The translations under genes and the position numbers were made by a program. 33,639 nt of DNA, taken from the NCBI GenBank assembly GCA_017935225.1, contig JAGBIA010000035.1, forward strand, positions 1 to 33,639, in the 5' to 3' direction. This document shows positions 6,523 through 14,527 of the stretch, piece by piece (the first letter of the stretch is position 1; the number at the start of each line of letters is the position of its first letter). This stretch comes from Clostridia bacterium (GTDB lineage Bacteria; Bacillota; Clostridia; Oscillospirales; CAG-272). The notes under the pieces are model-generated. The model was not told the origin of the DNA. It saw only the letters and a list, made by a program, of their open reading frames with translations, and did not search any database.

Positions 6523-7569
6523 ATGGAAAATAAACTGAATTTGCTTATTGATAAGCTTGCCCTCACGCACTCGCTCACGCTCTCTGAGTATGAATATCTG
6601 ATAGAAAATCGCACTCAGGAGTCTGCCGACCGCCTGCGCGAGCTTGCCGTAAGCGCGCGGCGCGAGGTTTACGGAAACAGCGTGTATATCAGAGGGCTCA
6701 TCGAGATCAGCAACATATGCAAAAACGATTGCATATACTGCGGAATACGCTGCTCGAACAAGGATTGCGAGCGTTACAGACTCACTAAAGAAGATATACT
6801 TTCCTGCTGCGACGAGGGTTATGCGCTCGGATTTCGCACCTTCGTAATGCAGGGCGGAGAAGATCCGCACTTTGACGACGATCTGCTTTGCGATATAGTT
6901 AGCTCGATCAAACAAAAATACCCCGATTGCGCCGTTACGCTCTCGATGGGCGAGCGCAGTCGCGAGAGCTACGAAAGACTTTTTGCGGCGGGTGCGGACA
7001 GATATCTGCTCCGTCACGAAACGGCAGATGCCGAGCATTATTCAAAGCTCCACCCGAGCAATATGAGCTTCCTAAACCGAATGCGATGCCTTCGCGACCT
7101 GAAAGATATCGGATTTCAGACCGGATGCGGATTTATGGTCGGCTCGCCGTATCAGACCTACGCGCATATAGCGAAAGATCTTAAATTCATCGAGGAATTC
7201 AAGCCTCAGATGTGCGGAATAGGACCCTTTATACCCCACAAGGCAACGCCGTTTGCTTCGTTTGCGGCAGGCACGGTCGAGCTGACCTGCTATCTGCTCT
7301 CGATCATCCGTCTTATCCACCCGACCATCCTTCTGCCCGCGACCACCGCGCTCGGAAGCATCGAGGAGGGAGGACGCGAGAAGGGAATACTCTCGGGTGC
7401 AAACGTCGTGATGCCCAATCTCTCTCCGATGGATAACCGCAAGAAGTACGAGCTTTACAACAACAAGCTCTATTCGAGCGCAGAGTCGGCGCAAGCCAAG
7501 GCAGAGCTTGAAGAAAGAATTAAAAACATCGGCTACGAGGTGGTCTGCCACCGCGGAGACGCAAAATAA
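6523..7569 (+). CDS. hydE: [FeFe]-hydrogenase maturase HydE (radical SAM)
   Basis: HydE is a radical SAM enzyme that helps build the two-iron subcluster of the [FeFe]-hydrogenase active site. In current models it acts on the HydG iron-cysteine-CO-CN product. The protein is 348 aa, the family length. The cluster motif CX3CX2C is at C66, C70 and C73 (CKNDCIYC), with QGGED following as the SAM-binding GGE-type motif. The TIM-barrel core then runs to about residue 320. It starts directly after the TM1266-type gene, and hydG follows 33 bases later. The maturases are oxygen-sensitive and cytosolic, in line with an anaerobe. Confidence 0.94.
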   Translation: MENKLNLLIDKLALTHSLTLSEYEYLIENRTQESADRLRELAVSARREVYGNSVYIRGLIEISNICKNDCIYCGIRCSNKDCERYRLTKEDILSCCDEGYALGFRTFVMQGGEDPHFDDDLLCDIVSSIKQKYPDCAVTLSMGERSRESYERLFAAGADRYLLRHETADAEHYSKLHPSNMSFLNRMRCLRDLKDIGFQTGCGFMVGSPYQTYAHIAKDLKFIEEFKPQMCGIGPFIPHKATPFASFAAGTVELTCYLLSIIRLIHPTILLPATTALGSIEEGGREKGILSGANVVMPNLSPMDNRKKYELYNNKLYSSAESAQAKAELEERIKNIGYEVVCHRGDAK

Positions 7570-7602
7570 GTATATAAAGATAACACGAAAGGAAATATAA
7601 CC

Positions 7603-9051
7603 ATGGCAATCTACGATCCCAAATCACTTAAAGCAGAAGAATTTATCAACGACGGCGAGATCCGCGCGACTCTTGAGTACGCGTACGCCAACAAGCACAA
7701 CGAGGCGCTGATCGACGAGATACTCGAGAAGGCTCGCCCCAAAAAGACCGAAAACGGCACGGTATGTGCGGGACTTTCGCACAGAGAGGCGGCAGTTCTG
7801 CTCGCGTGCGATCTCCCCGGAAAGACTCAGAAGATGTTCGAGATCGCCGAGGAGATCAAGCTCGCGTTCTACGGCAACAGAATAGTTATGTTCGCGCCCC
7901 TCTATCTCTCGAACTACTGCGTAAACGGATGCGTCTACTGCCCTTACCATATGAAGAACAAGCACATCACGCGTAAGAAGCTCACGCAGGAAGAGGTCAA
8001 GGCAGAGGTTATCGCGCTTCAGGATATGGGACACAAGCGTCTCGCGATCGAGGCGGGCGAGGACCCAGTGAACAATCCTATCGAGTATATTCTCGAGTGC
8101 ATTGACACCATCTACAGCATCAAGCACAAGAACGGTGCTATCCGCAGAGTAAACGTAAACATCGCGGCTACGACCGTCGAAAACTACCGCAAGCTCAAGG
8201 ATGCGGGCATAGGTACTTATATTCTTTTCCAGGAGACCTACCACAAGGAGAGCTACCTCAAGCTTCATCCCACGGGTCCCAAGCACGATTACGACTATCA
8301 TACCGAGGCTATGGACAGAGCTATGGAGGGCGGAATTGACGACGTCGGACTCGGCGTTCTCTTCGGTCTTGAGCTCTTCGACTACGAATTCGTAGGACTT
8401 ATGATGCACGCAGAGCATCTTGAGGCAGTTCACGGCGTAGGACCTCACACCATCAGCGTTCCGAGAATTAAGAAAGCTGATGACATCGATCCCACCGTAT
8501 TTGATAACTCTATCTCCGACGAGCTCTTTGAGAAGATCATCGCCTGCATCCGAATCGCAGTTCCGTACACGGGAATGATAATTTCCACAAGAGAGTCGGA
8601 AGAGGTTCGCGGAAAGGTTCTCAATTGCGGTATCTCGCAGATCAGCGGCGCGTCGCGTACCTCTGTCGGCGGATACACCGAGGAGGAGCGTCCTCACGAC
8701 TCCGAGCAGTTCGACGTTTCCGACCAGAGAACGCTTGATGAGGTAGTTGCATGGCTGATGAAGAACGGACATATTCCGTCCTTCTGCACCGCGTGCTACA
8801 GAGAGGGCAGAACGGGCGACCGCTTTATGAGCCTTTGCAAGAGCGGACAGATACTCAACTGCTGCCATCCCAACGCGCTTATGACTCTTACCGAGTATCT
8901 CATCGACTACGCAAGCGAGGGGACCAAGAAGATCGGCTTTGAGCTTATCGAGCGCGAGCTTGACAAGATTCCCAACGAGAAGGTAAAGGGAATTGCTAAG
9001 AAGAACATAGAGGACATCAAGAATTCCAACCGCCGCGACTTCAGATTTTAA
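7603..9051 (+). CDS. hydG: [FeFe]-hydrogenase maturase HydG (tyrosine lyase)
   Basis: HydG is a radical SAM enzyme that cleaves tyrosine to p-cresol and dehydroglycine and makes the CO and CN ligands of the H-cluster. It is 482 aa, full length. The N-terminal SAM cluster motif is CX3CX2C at C106, C110 and C113 (CVNGCVYC). The second, C-terminal cluster motif CX2CX22C is at C395, C398 and C421, which separates HydG from the related ThiH. The ATG at 7603 has AAAGGA about 9 bases upstream. It lies between hydE and hydF on the same strand, with no internal promoter visible. Confidence 0.95.
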   Translation: MAIYDPKSLKAEEFINDGEIRATLEYAYANKHNEALIDEILEKARPKKTENGTVCAGLSHREAAVLLACDLPGKTQKMFEIAEEIKLAFYGNRIVMFAPLYLSNYCVNGCVYCPYHMKNKHITRKKLTQEEVKAEVIALQDMGHKRLAIEAGEDPVNNPIEYILECIDTIYSIKHKNGAIRRVNVNIAATTVENYRKLKDAGIGTYILFQETYHKESYLKLHPTGPKHDYDYHTEAMDRAMEGGIDDVGLGVLFGLELFDYEFVGLMMHAEHLEAVHGVGPHTISVPRIKKADDIDPTVFDNSISDELFEKIIACIRIAVPYTGMIISTRESEEVRGKVLNCGISQISGASRTSVGGYTEEERPHDSEQFDVSDQRTLDEVVAWLMKNGHIPSFCTACYREGRTGDRFMSLCKSGQILNCCHPNALMTLTEYLIDYASEGTKKIGFELIERELDKIPNEKVKGIAKKNIEDIKNSNRRDFRF

Positions 9052-9076
9052 ATTCAGTACAAAGGAGGAAACATCC

Positions 9077-10279
9077 TTGGGACTTAACGAAACTGCATCT
9101 GCCGACCGTCTGCATATAGGCTTTTTCGGTAAGAGAAACGCGGGTAAGTCGAGCCTCTGCAACGCAGTTACGGGGCAGGAGCTGTCGGTAGTATCCGACG
9201 TGCGCGGTACGACCACCGACCCCGTGCGCAAGGCTATGGAGCTTTTGCCGCTCGGACCTGTCGTGATCATCGACACCCCCGGTCTTGACGACGAGGGAGA
9301 ACTCGGTGCTCTTCGCGTGAAGCGCACACGTCAGGTGCTCAATTACGTCGATCTCGCGGTGCTGACCGTCGATGCGACGGTAGGTATGACCGAGCCCGAG
9401 CGCGAGCTTTGCGAGATATTCAAGAATAAAAATATCCCTTACGTTATAGCCTACAACAAGAGCGATCTGCTCGCTACTGTTCCGCAAGCGAGCGAGAACG
9501 AGATCTACGTCAGCGCACGCGACGGCGTGAATATAAACGAACTGAAGGACAAAATGGCGGCACTCGTCAAGGCGAGCGACGAGCAGAAATTCATCGTCGG
9601 CGACCTTATAGAGCCAAATGACAAGATAGTCCTTGTCGTACCTATCGATAAAGCCGCGCCGAAAGGAAGACTAATTCTGCCGCAACAGCAGACTATCCGA
9701 GATATACTCGATTCGGGCGCGACCGCGCTCGTCTGCCGCGATACAGAGCTTTCCGAGCTTCTTGCTTCCTTGCCGCAGAAGCCGAGAATGGTGATAACCG
9801 ATTCGCAAGCGTTTGGCAAGGTATCTAAGATAGTTCCGCGCGACGTCGAGCTTACCTCCTTTTCCATCCTCTTCGCACGCTACAAGGGCAACCTGCGCGA
9901 GGCTGTAAGAGGCGCGGCTATGCTTGATAAACTTCAGGACGGCGATAAAATACTGATCTCCGAGGGCTGCACACATCACCGTCAATGCGGAGATATTGGC
10001 ACGGTCAAGCTCCCGAAGTGGATAGGAGATTATACAGGTAAAAAACTTGACTTCGAGTTCACCTCAGGCAGAGACTTTCCCGACGATCTCTCAAACTATG
10101 CGCTCGTCATTCATTGTGGCGGATGTATGCTGACCGAGAGGGAAATGCAGTACCGCGCGCGCCACGCGTCCGATAGCGGCATACCGATGAGCAACTACGG
10201 AATTATAATCGCGCACACGCACGGTATCCTGCGCCGAAGCCTTGAACCGTTTAAAGATATTCTCAATGAATTAAACTAA
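9077..10279 (+). CDS. hydF: [FeFe]-hydrogenase maturation GTPase HydF, TTG start
   Basis: HydF is the GTPase scaffold on which the two-iron subcluster is assembled and from which it is passed to apo-hydrogenase. It is 400 aa. The GTPase domain at the N-terminus has a P-loop at residues 18-26 (GKRNAGKSS), DTPG near 74 and NKSD near 130. The cluster-binding end has CxHx45HCxxC, with C298, H300, H346, C347 and C350, as in the family. The start codon is TTG at 9077: AAAGGAGG lies 8 bases upstream and no ATG is available before the P-loop. It is the last gene of the hyd unit. No obvious terminator follows immediately; the next strong hairpin is at 10574. Confidence 0.94.
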   Translation: MGLNETASADRLHIGFFGKRNAGKSSLCNAVTGQELSVVSDVRGTTTDPVRKAMELLPLGPVVIIDTPGLDDEGELGALRVKRTRQVLNYVDLAVLTVDATVGMTEPERELCEIFKNKNIPYVIAYNKSDLLATVPQASENEIYVSARDGVNINELKDKMAALVKASDEQKFIVGDLIEPNDKIVLVVPIDKAAPKGRLILPQQQTIRDILDSGATALVCRDTELSELLASLPQKPRMVITDSQAFGKVSKIVPRDVELTSFSILFARYKGNLREAVRGAAMLDKLQDGDKILISEGCTHHRQCGDIGTVKLPKWIGDYTGKKLDFEFTSGRDFPDDLSNYALVIHCGGCMLTEREMQYRARHASDSGIPMSNYGIIIAHTHGILRRSLEPFKDILNELN

Positions 10280-10573
10280 AAAACTGCTAAAAAAATAGCT
10301 CTTATTATTGCGTAGGGTTACACATTAGAAAAGTATTGCTATTTAGTGGAGTAAGACTAATATAAAGCCTCGCCCCTTGGGAGAGGTGGACGCGTATGCG
10401 GACGGAGAGGGCAAAGAAAAAGTAAGCTCAAGTCAAAAATACCTCTTAGGCGTCTACGCGCCACAAGTTTGCTTGAAAACTTAGCGTTGAGCGAAGCGAA
10501 ACTTGCTCTCCTATGAGGAGAGCCTTTGGTTTTGAGCTACCTTTAACAATGGAAAAGCTTTTTCGACAGACTA
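10280..10573. repeat. Gene-free stretch with a decayed inverted intergenic repeat
   Basis: No gene is supported here. From 10367 to 10523 there are parts of a palindromic repeat of a type common between genes in gut Clostridia. CCTCGCCC/GGGAGAGG (10368-10386) makes an 8-bp stem with one mismatch. It is followed by GTGGACGCGTATGCGGACGG and then AGAGG (10386-10410). The same signature appears reversed at 10442-10464 (minus strand GTGGCGCGTAGACGCC, then TAAGAGG). The perfect hairpin GCTCTCCT/AGGAGAGC closes the unit at 10505-10523. The first 80 bases (10280-10360) show nothing I can name. Confidence 0.55.
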
Positions 10574-10605
10574 AAAAATTCCGCCTCGACCGAGGCGGAA
10601 TTTTT
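10574..10605. terminator. Bidirectional terminator between hydF and the Gx-transporter gene
   Basis: AAAAATTCCGCCTCG (10574-10588) pairs with CGAGGCGGAATTTTT (10591-10605). A-run and T-run flanks on both sides let it stop convergent transcripts. It touches the stop codon of the minus-strand gene (10604-10606), so that message ends immediately after translation. Confidence 0.9.
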
Positions 10606-11122
10606 ATATTTTCTTGAACATAGGATGCTTTAGTATCGGCATCGCGATAAGTCCGATAAGCGTTCCCGTGATCGCGCCGACCGCGATCAGCACGGGCAGA
10701 TAGAACGCGATGCGAAGCTCGTCGAGAAGAATCACCGCCGCGCATATCTGACCGATATTGTGTGCGATCGCACCGCAGATGCTCACGCCGATGACCGAGA
10801 AGCTCGGCTTTTTGAGCCTTGACATAAGAAGCATCAGGCAAAAGCTGAGAATTCCGCCGCAGAGACTGTAGATAAGCGAGGTCGCAGAGCCGAAGAGCAG
10901 AAAAGAGATGAATATGCGCAACAGATTTACCGATAGCGCGGTGTACCACTTAAAGCTGTACAGCATTACCACAACGACGAGGTTGGCTAGCCCGAGCTTT
11001 ATTCCGTATATCCCAATGGGTAGCGGAACGAGATGCTCTATATAGCCGAACACAAGAGCGAGCGCGACCATAACGCCACAGAGTGCGACCCGATATGAAA
11101 TTTTCGTGTTACCGTGTCGCAT
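10604..11122 (-). CDS. Gx transporter family / heptaprenyl diphosphate synthase component I-like membrane protein
   Basis: This is a 172-aa integral membrane protein with about five hydrophobic segments. It matches the family annotated both as Gx transporter and as heptaprenyl diphosphate synthase component I. The loop GIYGIKLGLANLVVV after the first helices and NLLRIFISFLLFGSA are typical. The start is ATG 11122, with AAAGGAGAG about 6 bases upstream, rather than the in-frame ATG at 11146. In Clostridia this family usually sits with NusG-domain-II and ApbE genes, as it does here, with one sugar-epimerase gene between. Its fold resembles ECF-type S components, so small-molecule uptake or quinone-precursor handling are both possible; the substrate is unknown. 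Confidence 0.85.
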   Translation of the reverse strand: MRHGNTKISYRVALCGVMVALALVFGYIEHLVPLPIGIYGIKLGLANLVVVVMLYSFKWYTALSVNLLRIFISFLLFGSATSLIYSLCGGILSFCLMLLMSRLKKPSFSVIGVSICGAIAHNIGQICAAVILLDELRIAFYLPVLIAVGAITGTLIGLIAMPILKHPMFKKI

Positions 11123-11138
11123 AGTCTCTCCTTTGTCT

Positions 11139-11999
11139 TTAATCAAACGTTATATCGTGTCTGTCGGTGTGGCTCTCGCCGACACCGAGAATTGTCATAC
11201 TCTCCTTTTTCTCGATAGCGCGGTTCTCCGAGCCGTAGGTGTCGGGCAAACTCGTCCAGGGCTCGATGCAAACGAAGGGCGCGCCGCACGCCTGCCAGAT
11301 AAGAATATGATCAAAGTCGGGAAAATCTACCTTTATGCGTCTGCCGTCAAGCGCGTCGCATACAGTGAGCGAGCGCGAATTCAGCTCGCGGAGAATGATC
11401 GCGTCGATCTCGAAATACTTGCGCTCAAGCACAAGCGTGTCCGAGCCGTCACCTATGATCTCGTATTTCGGACTCATAACGCCGCCCTCAACGAGATAGT
11501 TCTTGAGTGTCTCGGGCTTCTCGAATATTATCTTCGCACCGTCGATGCCGCCGGGGAGATTGTAGCCCTCGTGCGAGCCACAAGCAAAGTACATATCGCG
11601 CTCGGAGAGGTTCTTTGTGATAAACTCCACCTTGAGCGTGTTGCGCTCAAGCTTGTAGCACGCGCGGAATTCGAAATGGAAGGGATAGGACTTGTAGGTC
11701 TCTTCATTGTCACAAAGGAGAAATTCAACGCTCTCGGCAGTCTGTGCAGATACCTCAAACTCAGCGGTGCGCGAAAAACCGTGCTTGGTCAGGTCATATC
11801 TTTTGCCGCCAAGCGTGTAGTAGCCGTCGTTAAGACCGCCGCAGATGGGGAAGAGCACGGGCGCGTGCTTGTTCCAATAAGCAGGATCGCCCTGCCAGAT
11901 GTATTCCTTGCCGTCCTTTGATATAACGCTCTGTATCTCGGCTCCGACCGAGCTGATGGAGACCTCTAAAAAATCATTTTTAATCGTTATGATAGACAT
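11139..11999 (-). CDS. Aldose 1-epimerase family protein (LacX/YeaD-like)
   Basis: It is a 286-aa, all-beta galactose-mutarotase-fold protein. The N-terminal part (SISSVGAEIQSVISKDGKEY and WQGDPAYWNKHAPVLFPICG) is typical of the LacX-type branch. This branch differs from the GalM proper encoded at 17489. The likely activity is interconversion of alpha and beta anomers of a sugar or sugar phosphate; the substrate cannot be read. The conserved candidate catalytic residues are a His near residue 160 (GSHEGYN) and a late Glu (CIEPW). ATG 11999 has GGAGG about 6 bases upstream. It sits inside an otherwise redox-related minus-strand operon (apbE, NusG-II, this gene, Gx transporter), an odd place for a sugar enzyme. 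Confidence 0.88.
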   Translation of the reverse strand: MSIITIKNDFLEVSISSVGAEIQSVISKDGKEYIWQGDPAYWNKHAPVLFPICGGLNDGYYTLGGKRYDLTKHGFSRTAEFEVSAQTAESVEFLLCDNEETYKSYPFHFEFRACYKLERNTLKVEFITKNLSERDMYFACGSHEGYNLPGGIDGAKIIFEKPETLKNYLVEGGVMSPKYEIIGDGSDTLVLERKYFEIDAIILRELNSRSLTVCDALDGRRIKVDFPDFDHILIWQACGAPFVCIEPWTSLPDTYGSENRAIEKKESMTILGVGESHTDRHDITFD

Positions 12000-12010
12000 A
12001 TTTTCCTCCG

Positions 12011-12349
12011 TTATTCTTCTATATCCTCAATAGATACCGTTACCTCGTTTGGTAGACAAACTATGCTCTTGAGCTCGTCCGCATATCCCGTGCGAACGCA
12101 GATCAGATCGGGGCAGGTCGCCTCGCTGATATACGCACGTCCGTCCTTTATCACAAGCAGATTACTGCCTTTCTCACTCTCAATAAGAAGCTCCGCATCT
12201 TTGTCGAGCGGCAGGCGTGCGTATTCCTCACCGCCAACGCGGACGACTACCTCACTGCCCGTGCCGAGCATAAGCATAGCGCATATTCCGAATATCAGAA
12301 GTGCGCCGCCAAGCACTGAGAGAAGCAGTATCAAGTCACTTTTCTTCAT
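12011..12349 (-). CDS. NusG-domain-II protein, membrane-anchored
   Basis: It is a 112-aa protein with one N-terminal hydrophobic anchor (about residues 6-28) and an extracytoplasmic beta-rich NusG-II domain. The signature CPDLICVRTG at about residues 79-88, followed by IVCLPN, is visible. The family is small, of unknown activity, and constantly found with ApbE, Gx-transporter and Rnf-type genes. Its ATG overlaps the apbE stop by 4 bases (ATGA at 12346-12349), so translation is coupled. Two conserved cysteines (C79 and C84) could bind a metal or form a disulfide outside the cell. Confidence 0.88.
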   Translation of the reverse strand: MKKSDLILLLSVLGGALLIFGICAMLMLGTGSEVVVRVGGEEYARLPLDKDAELLIESEKGSNLLVIKDGRAYISEATCPDLICVRTGYADELKSIVCLPNEVTVSIEDIEE

Positions 12350-13395
12350 TCTGCACCTCCAAATCCCTCGCTTTTGACAGTCGAGCCGTCGGGAAGTATC
12401 CAGAATGCTTCAATTCCGTCGAGCGAGCCGATAAGCGCGCGCCCGTCCTCAAGCGGCATACAAAACAGAGCGGTTGATAGCGCGTCTGCAAGTCCTGAGC
12501 TCATATAAGGCGCGATAACGCTGACAGAGACGAAATATTCGGGCGGCATTCCGTCCTTGTGTGAGATTATGTGAGAGTAATTCTTACCGTCAACCGTGTA
12601 AAACCGCTGATAAGACCCGCTCGTGACAAGTGTCTCTCCGTTAAGGCTCACGGTTGGGATATCTGACTTTGTTTTGTCACCAAAAGGATCTTCAATTTCC
12701 GCCGACCAATATGCGTTCTTGTAGCTCTTGCCCTTGGCAAGCACGTTGCCGCCGAGATTCAGCAGAAAGCTCTCGTGCCCGAGAAACTCAAGCAGCTCGC
12801 AAGCGCGCTCGCCGACGTACCCCTTGGCTATCGCTCCGAGATCGAGCGAGAGAGAAGGATCGGTTATCTCTACCGTCCGCGCCTCTTGGTCAAGCACAAC
12901 CTTCGAAATATCGGTGTGCGTGAGAGCTTCTGCTATGAGCTTGCTGTCGGGAAGCTTTGCGCTCTTCGGGTCGCGCCTTGCCGCCTCTCTCTCTGCGTGC
13001 CAGAGCGAAATGACAGAGCCGAGCGCGATATTGCAGTATCCGTCCGTCAGCTCGTGCGCTTCAATTCCGAAGCTGATAGCGTCAAAGAGTCGTTTGTCGA
13101 CCTTGATCGCGCCGTTGCCCGCGTTTTTATTCACGTCATACAGCGAAGTGATCTCGCCGTGCGAGTCGTAGATATCGAGCAGCGCGTCGTAGTCGCAAAG
13201 CAGCTGTTCAAGCTCGTCCGCGGCTACCGAAAAATCCTCTTCGTTTACGTTATCAATACGCAGAGAGCAGAAGGTATCAAAATAGTTAAAGTATTCCTTG
13301 GTTTGCGTGCGCTTGGTCACAGTTTTCGCGCAGGAAGTAAAAGAAGAGACAAAAAGAACGAGCGCGACGCAAGATATAAATATTCGTTTTGCCAT
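12346..13395 (-). CDS. apbE: FAD:protein FMN transferase, lipoprotein
   Basis: ApbE moves FMN from FAD onto a Thr or Ser of target redox proteins outside the membrane, for example Rnf and flavin-based electron-transfer proteins. The protein is 349 aa. The N-terminal signal ends in a lipobox-like FTSC with C22, so it is probably a lipid-anchored surface protein. Family motifs include LDLGAIAKGYVGERA, NLGGNVLA, TSGSYQRFY with SHIISHKDG, and the late SSGLADALSTALF. ATG 13395 has AAAGGAGG about 7 bases upstream, and the promoter is at 13425-13453. It leads the operon with the NusG-II, epimerase and Gx-transporter genes. No flavinylation target is encoded in this window. Confidence 0.93.
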   Translation of the reverse strand: MAKRIFISCVALVLFVSSFTSCAKTVTKRTQTKEYFNYFDTFCSLRIDNVNEEDFSVAADELEQLLCDYDALLDIYDSHGEITSLYDVNKNAGNGAIKVDKRLFDAISFGIEAHELTDGYCNIALGSVISLWHAEREAARRDPKSAKLPDSKLIAEALTHTDISKVVLDQEARTVEITDPSLSLDLGAIAKGYVGERACELLEFLGHESFLLNLGGNVLAKGKSYKNAYWSAEIEDPFGDKTKSDIPTVSLNGETLVTSGSYQRFYTVDGKNYSHIISHKDGMPPEYFVSVSVIAPYMSSGLADALSTALFCMPLEDGRALIGSLDGIEAFWILPDGSTVKSEGFGGAE

Positions 13396-13424
13396 TTTTA
13401 TACCTCCTTTGCTGTATTAAGAAT

Positions 13425-13453
13425 ATTATATAACATTATTTCCGACTTGTCAA
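13425..13453 (-). promoter_or_regulatory. Perfect sigma-A promoter of the apbE operon
   Basis: On the minus strand TTGACA (13448-13453), 17 bases and TATAAT (13425-13430) match consensus exactly. It begins 7 bases after the terminator stem of the upstream S1 gene, so the two units are separate. Confidence 0.92.
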
Positions 13454-13459
13454 GCAAAA

Positions 13460-13485
13460 ACGCTACCTTGCGCACAAGGTAGCGT
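13460..13485 (-). terminator. Terminator of the S1-domain gene
   Basis: ACGCTACCTTG (13460-13470) and CAAGGTAGCGT (13475-13485) form an 11-bp stem with a 4-base loop. On the minus strand it is followed by TTTTTG. It lies 4 bases beyond the stop at 13490. Confidence 0.9.
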
Positions 13486-13489
13486 ATGT

Positions 13490-14449
13490 TTATTCAAATG
13501 CACTCTCAATAAGCTTGCGTGAAGAGGGTGGCGAATAACGCCAATGTGAGATATGCTTGATCTGCTCAACGTCGCAAAAGTAGCGTATCGGTGACGGAGT
13601 GCGTATAGAGTCGGGCGATTGGCAGGAGTCGATCAGGACGAGCTTTATCTTCATCCTATCAGGCAGAATGCTCTTTATGTAGACCGCGCTTTTCTTTCCG
13701 ATAAGCTCGCTCGCGTCTCCCATATCCTCTTTCAGCTCGGCAAGACCAGCAAGGTTCGGTGTCAGCTCGACGAATATTCCGTAGCTCTCAACGCTCCGAA
13801 TGATGCCCGATACCGTCTGCCCGACCTCAAAATCCGCGGCATTTTCTTCCCACGTGCCGAGAAGCTCGCGCATACTGACATATATCCTGCCGTTCTCGTT
13901 ATCGCGGCTCTTGACCACTACATAGATCCTATCCCCGATCGTAAATCTGTCGCGCGGATGAGAGATGCGGGAGACCGAAATGCTGTCGACCGTCAGAAGC
14001 GAGGAAAGACCGCAGCCGATGTCCAAAAACGCGCCGAAGCTCTCAAGATGCGTGACAGTCGCGGGTATGATATCGCCTACGCGAAGATTTGATATGTATT
14101 TCTCGTTGCACTCTTTCTGCGCCGCTCTCCGAGAGAGAAGCGCGACTTTCTCTCCGCGCTCAACGCTAAAGCCGATCACACGGAACGCAACTCGCTTGCC
14201 AACACGACTTATCACCGCAATATCCTTTATCGTCTCGCTACCGCGGCAGAATACCGCCTCGCCGCGCTCGATGATGCCGCGCATACATCCGAGATCTATA
14301 TGAAGCCTCATAGAGCTGTCGCAGAACAGCACGCATGATTTGAGTATCTTGCCCTCACGCATAGCTCGCTCAAGTCCTTCGGGCGAGGACGTGTATTCCG
14401 CGTCGCTCGCAGGAGAAGGGAAGCTTTCGGGACAGTATATATCAGACAT
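13490..14449 (-). CDS. S1-domain RNA-binding protein (RpsA-like)
   Basis: This 319-aa protein has S1 (OB-fold) repeats. Two are clear: one from about residue 120 (LRVGDIIPATVTHLESFGAF, ending in RIYVSMREL) and one from about 205 (FEVGQTVSGIIRSVESYGIF, ending in MKIKLVLID). A degenerate first unit around residues 45-110 includes the CMRGIIERGEA pattern. This is the short ribosomal-protein-S1-like type found in Clostridia, probably aiding mRNA binding or acting as a general RNA-binding factor. ATG 14449 has GGAGG about 7 bases upstream. It lies 78 bases downstream of sigG on the same strand with no clear promoter between, so it may be co-transcribed with it during sporulation, at least in part. 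Confidence 0.85.
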   Translation of the reverse strand: MSDIYCPESFPSPASDAEYTSSPEGLERAMREGKILKSCVLFCDSSMRLHIDLGCMRGIIERGEAVFCRGSETIKDIAVISRVGKRVAFRVIGFSVERGEKVALLSRRAAQKECNEKYISNLRVGDIIPATVTHLESFGAFLDIGCGLSSLLTVDSISVSRISHPRDRFTIGDRIYVVVKSRDNENGRIYVSMRELLGTWEENAADFEVGQTVSGIIRSVESYGIFVELTPNLAGLAELKEDMGDASELIGKKSAVYIKSILPDRMKIKLVLIDSCQSPDSIRTPSPIRYFCDVEQIKHISHWRYSPPSSRKLIESAFE

Positions 14450-14527
14450 AATTTAACCTCCGTCATTTTGTTATAGTCAATTCTATGAGAGATATCAGAG
14501 AGATATTCCCGAAAGCTTCCGCAAATT

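Noticed and set aside
7624..9327. A 567-aa open frame on the minus strand opposite hydG and hydF
   Set aside because: It lies wholly over two well-conserved genes, has no ribosome site or family likeness, and long antisense frames are expected from the codon bias of these genes.
10280..10603. A possible small gene or structured RNA between hydF and the Gx-transporter gene
   Set aside because: No open frame with a start signal fits, and the palindromes look like remnants of an intergenic repeat.
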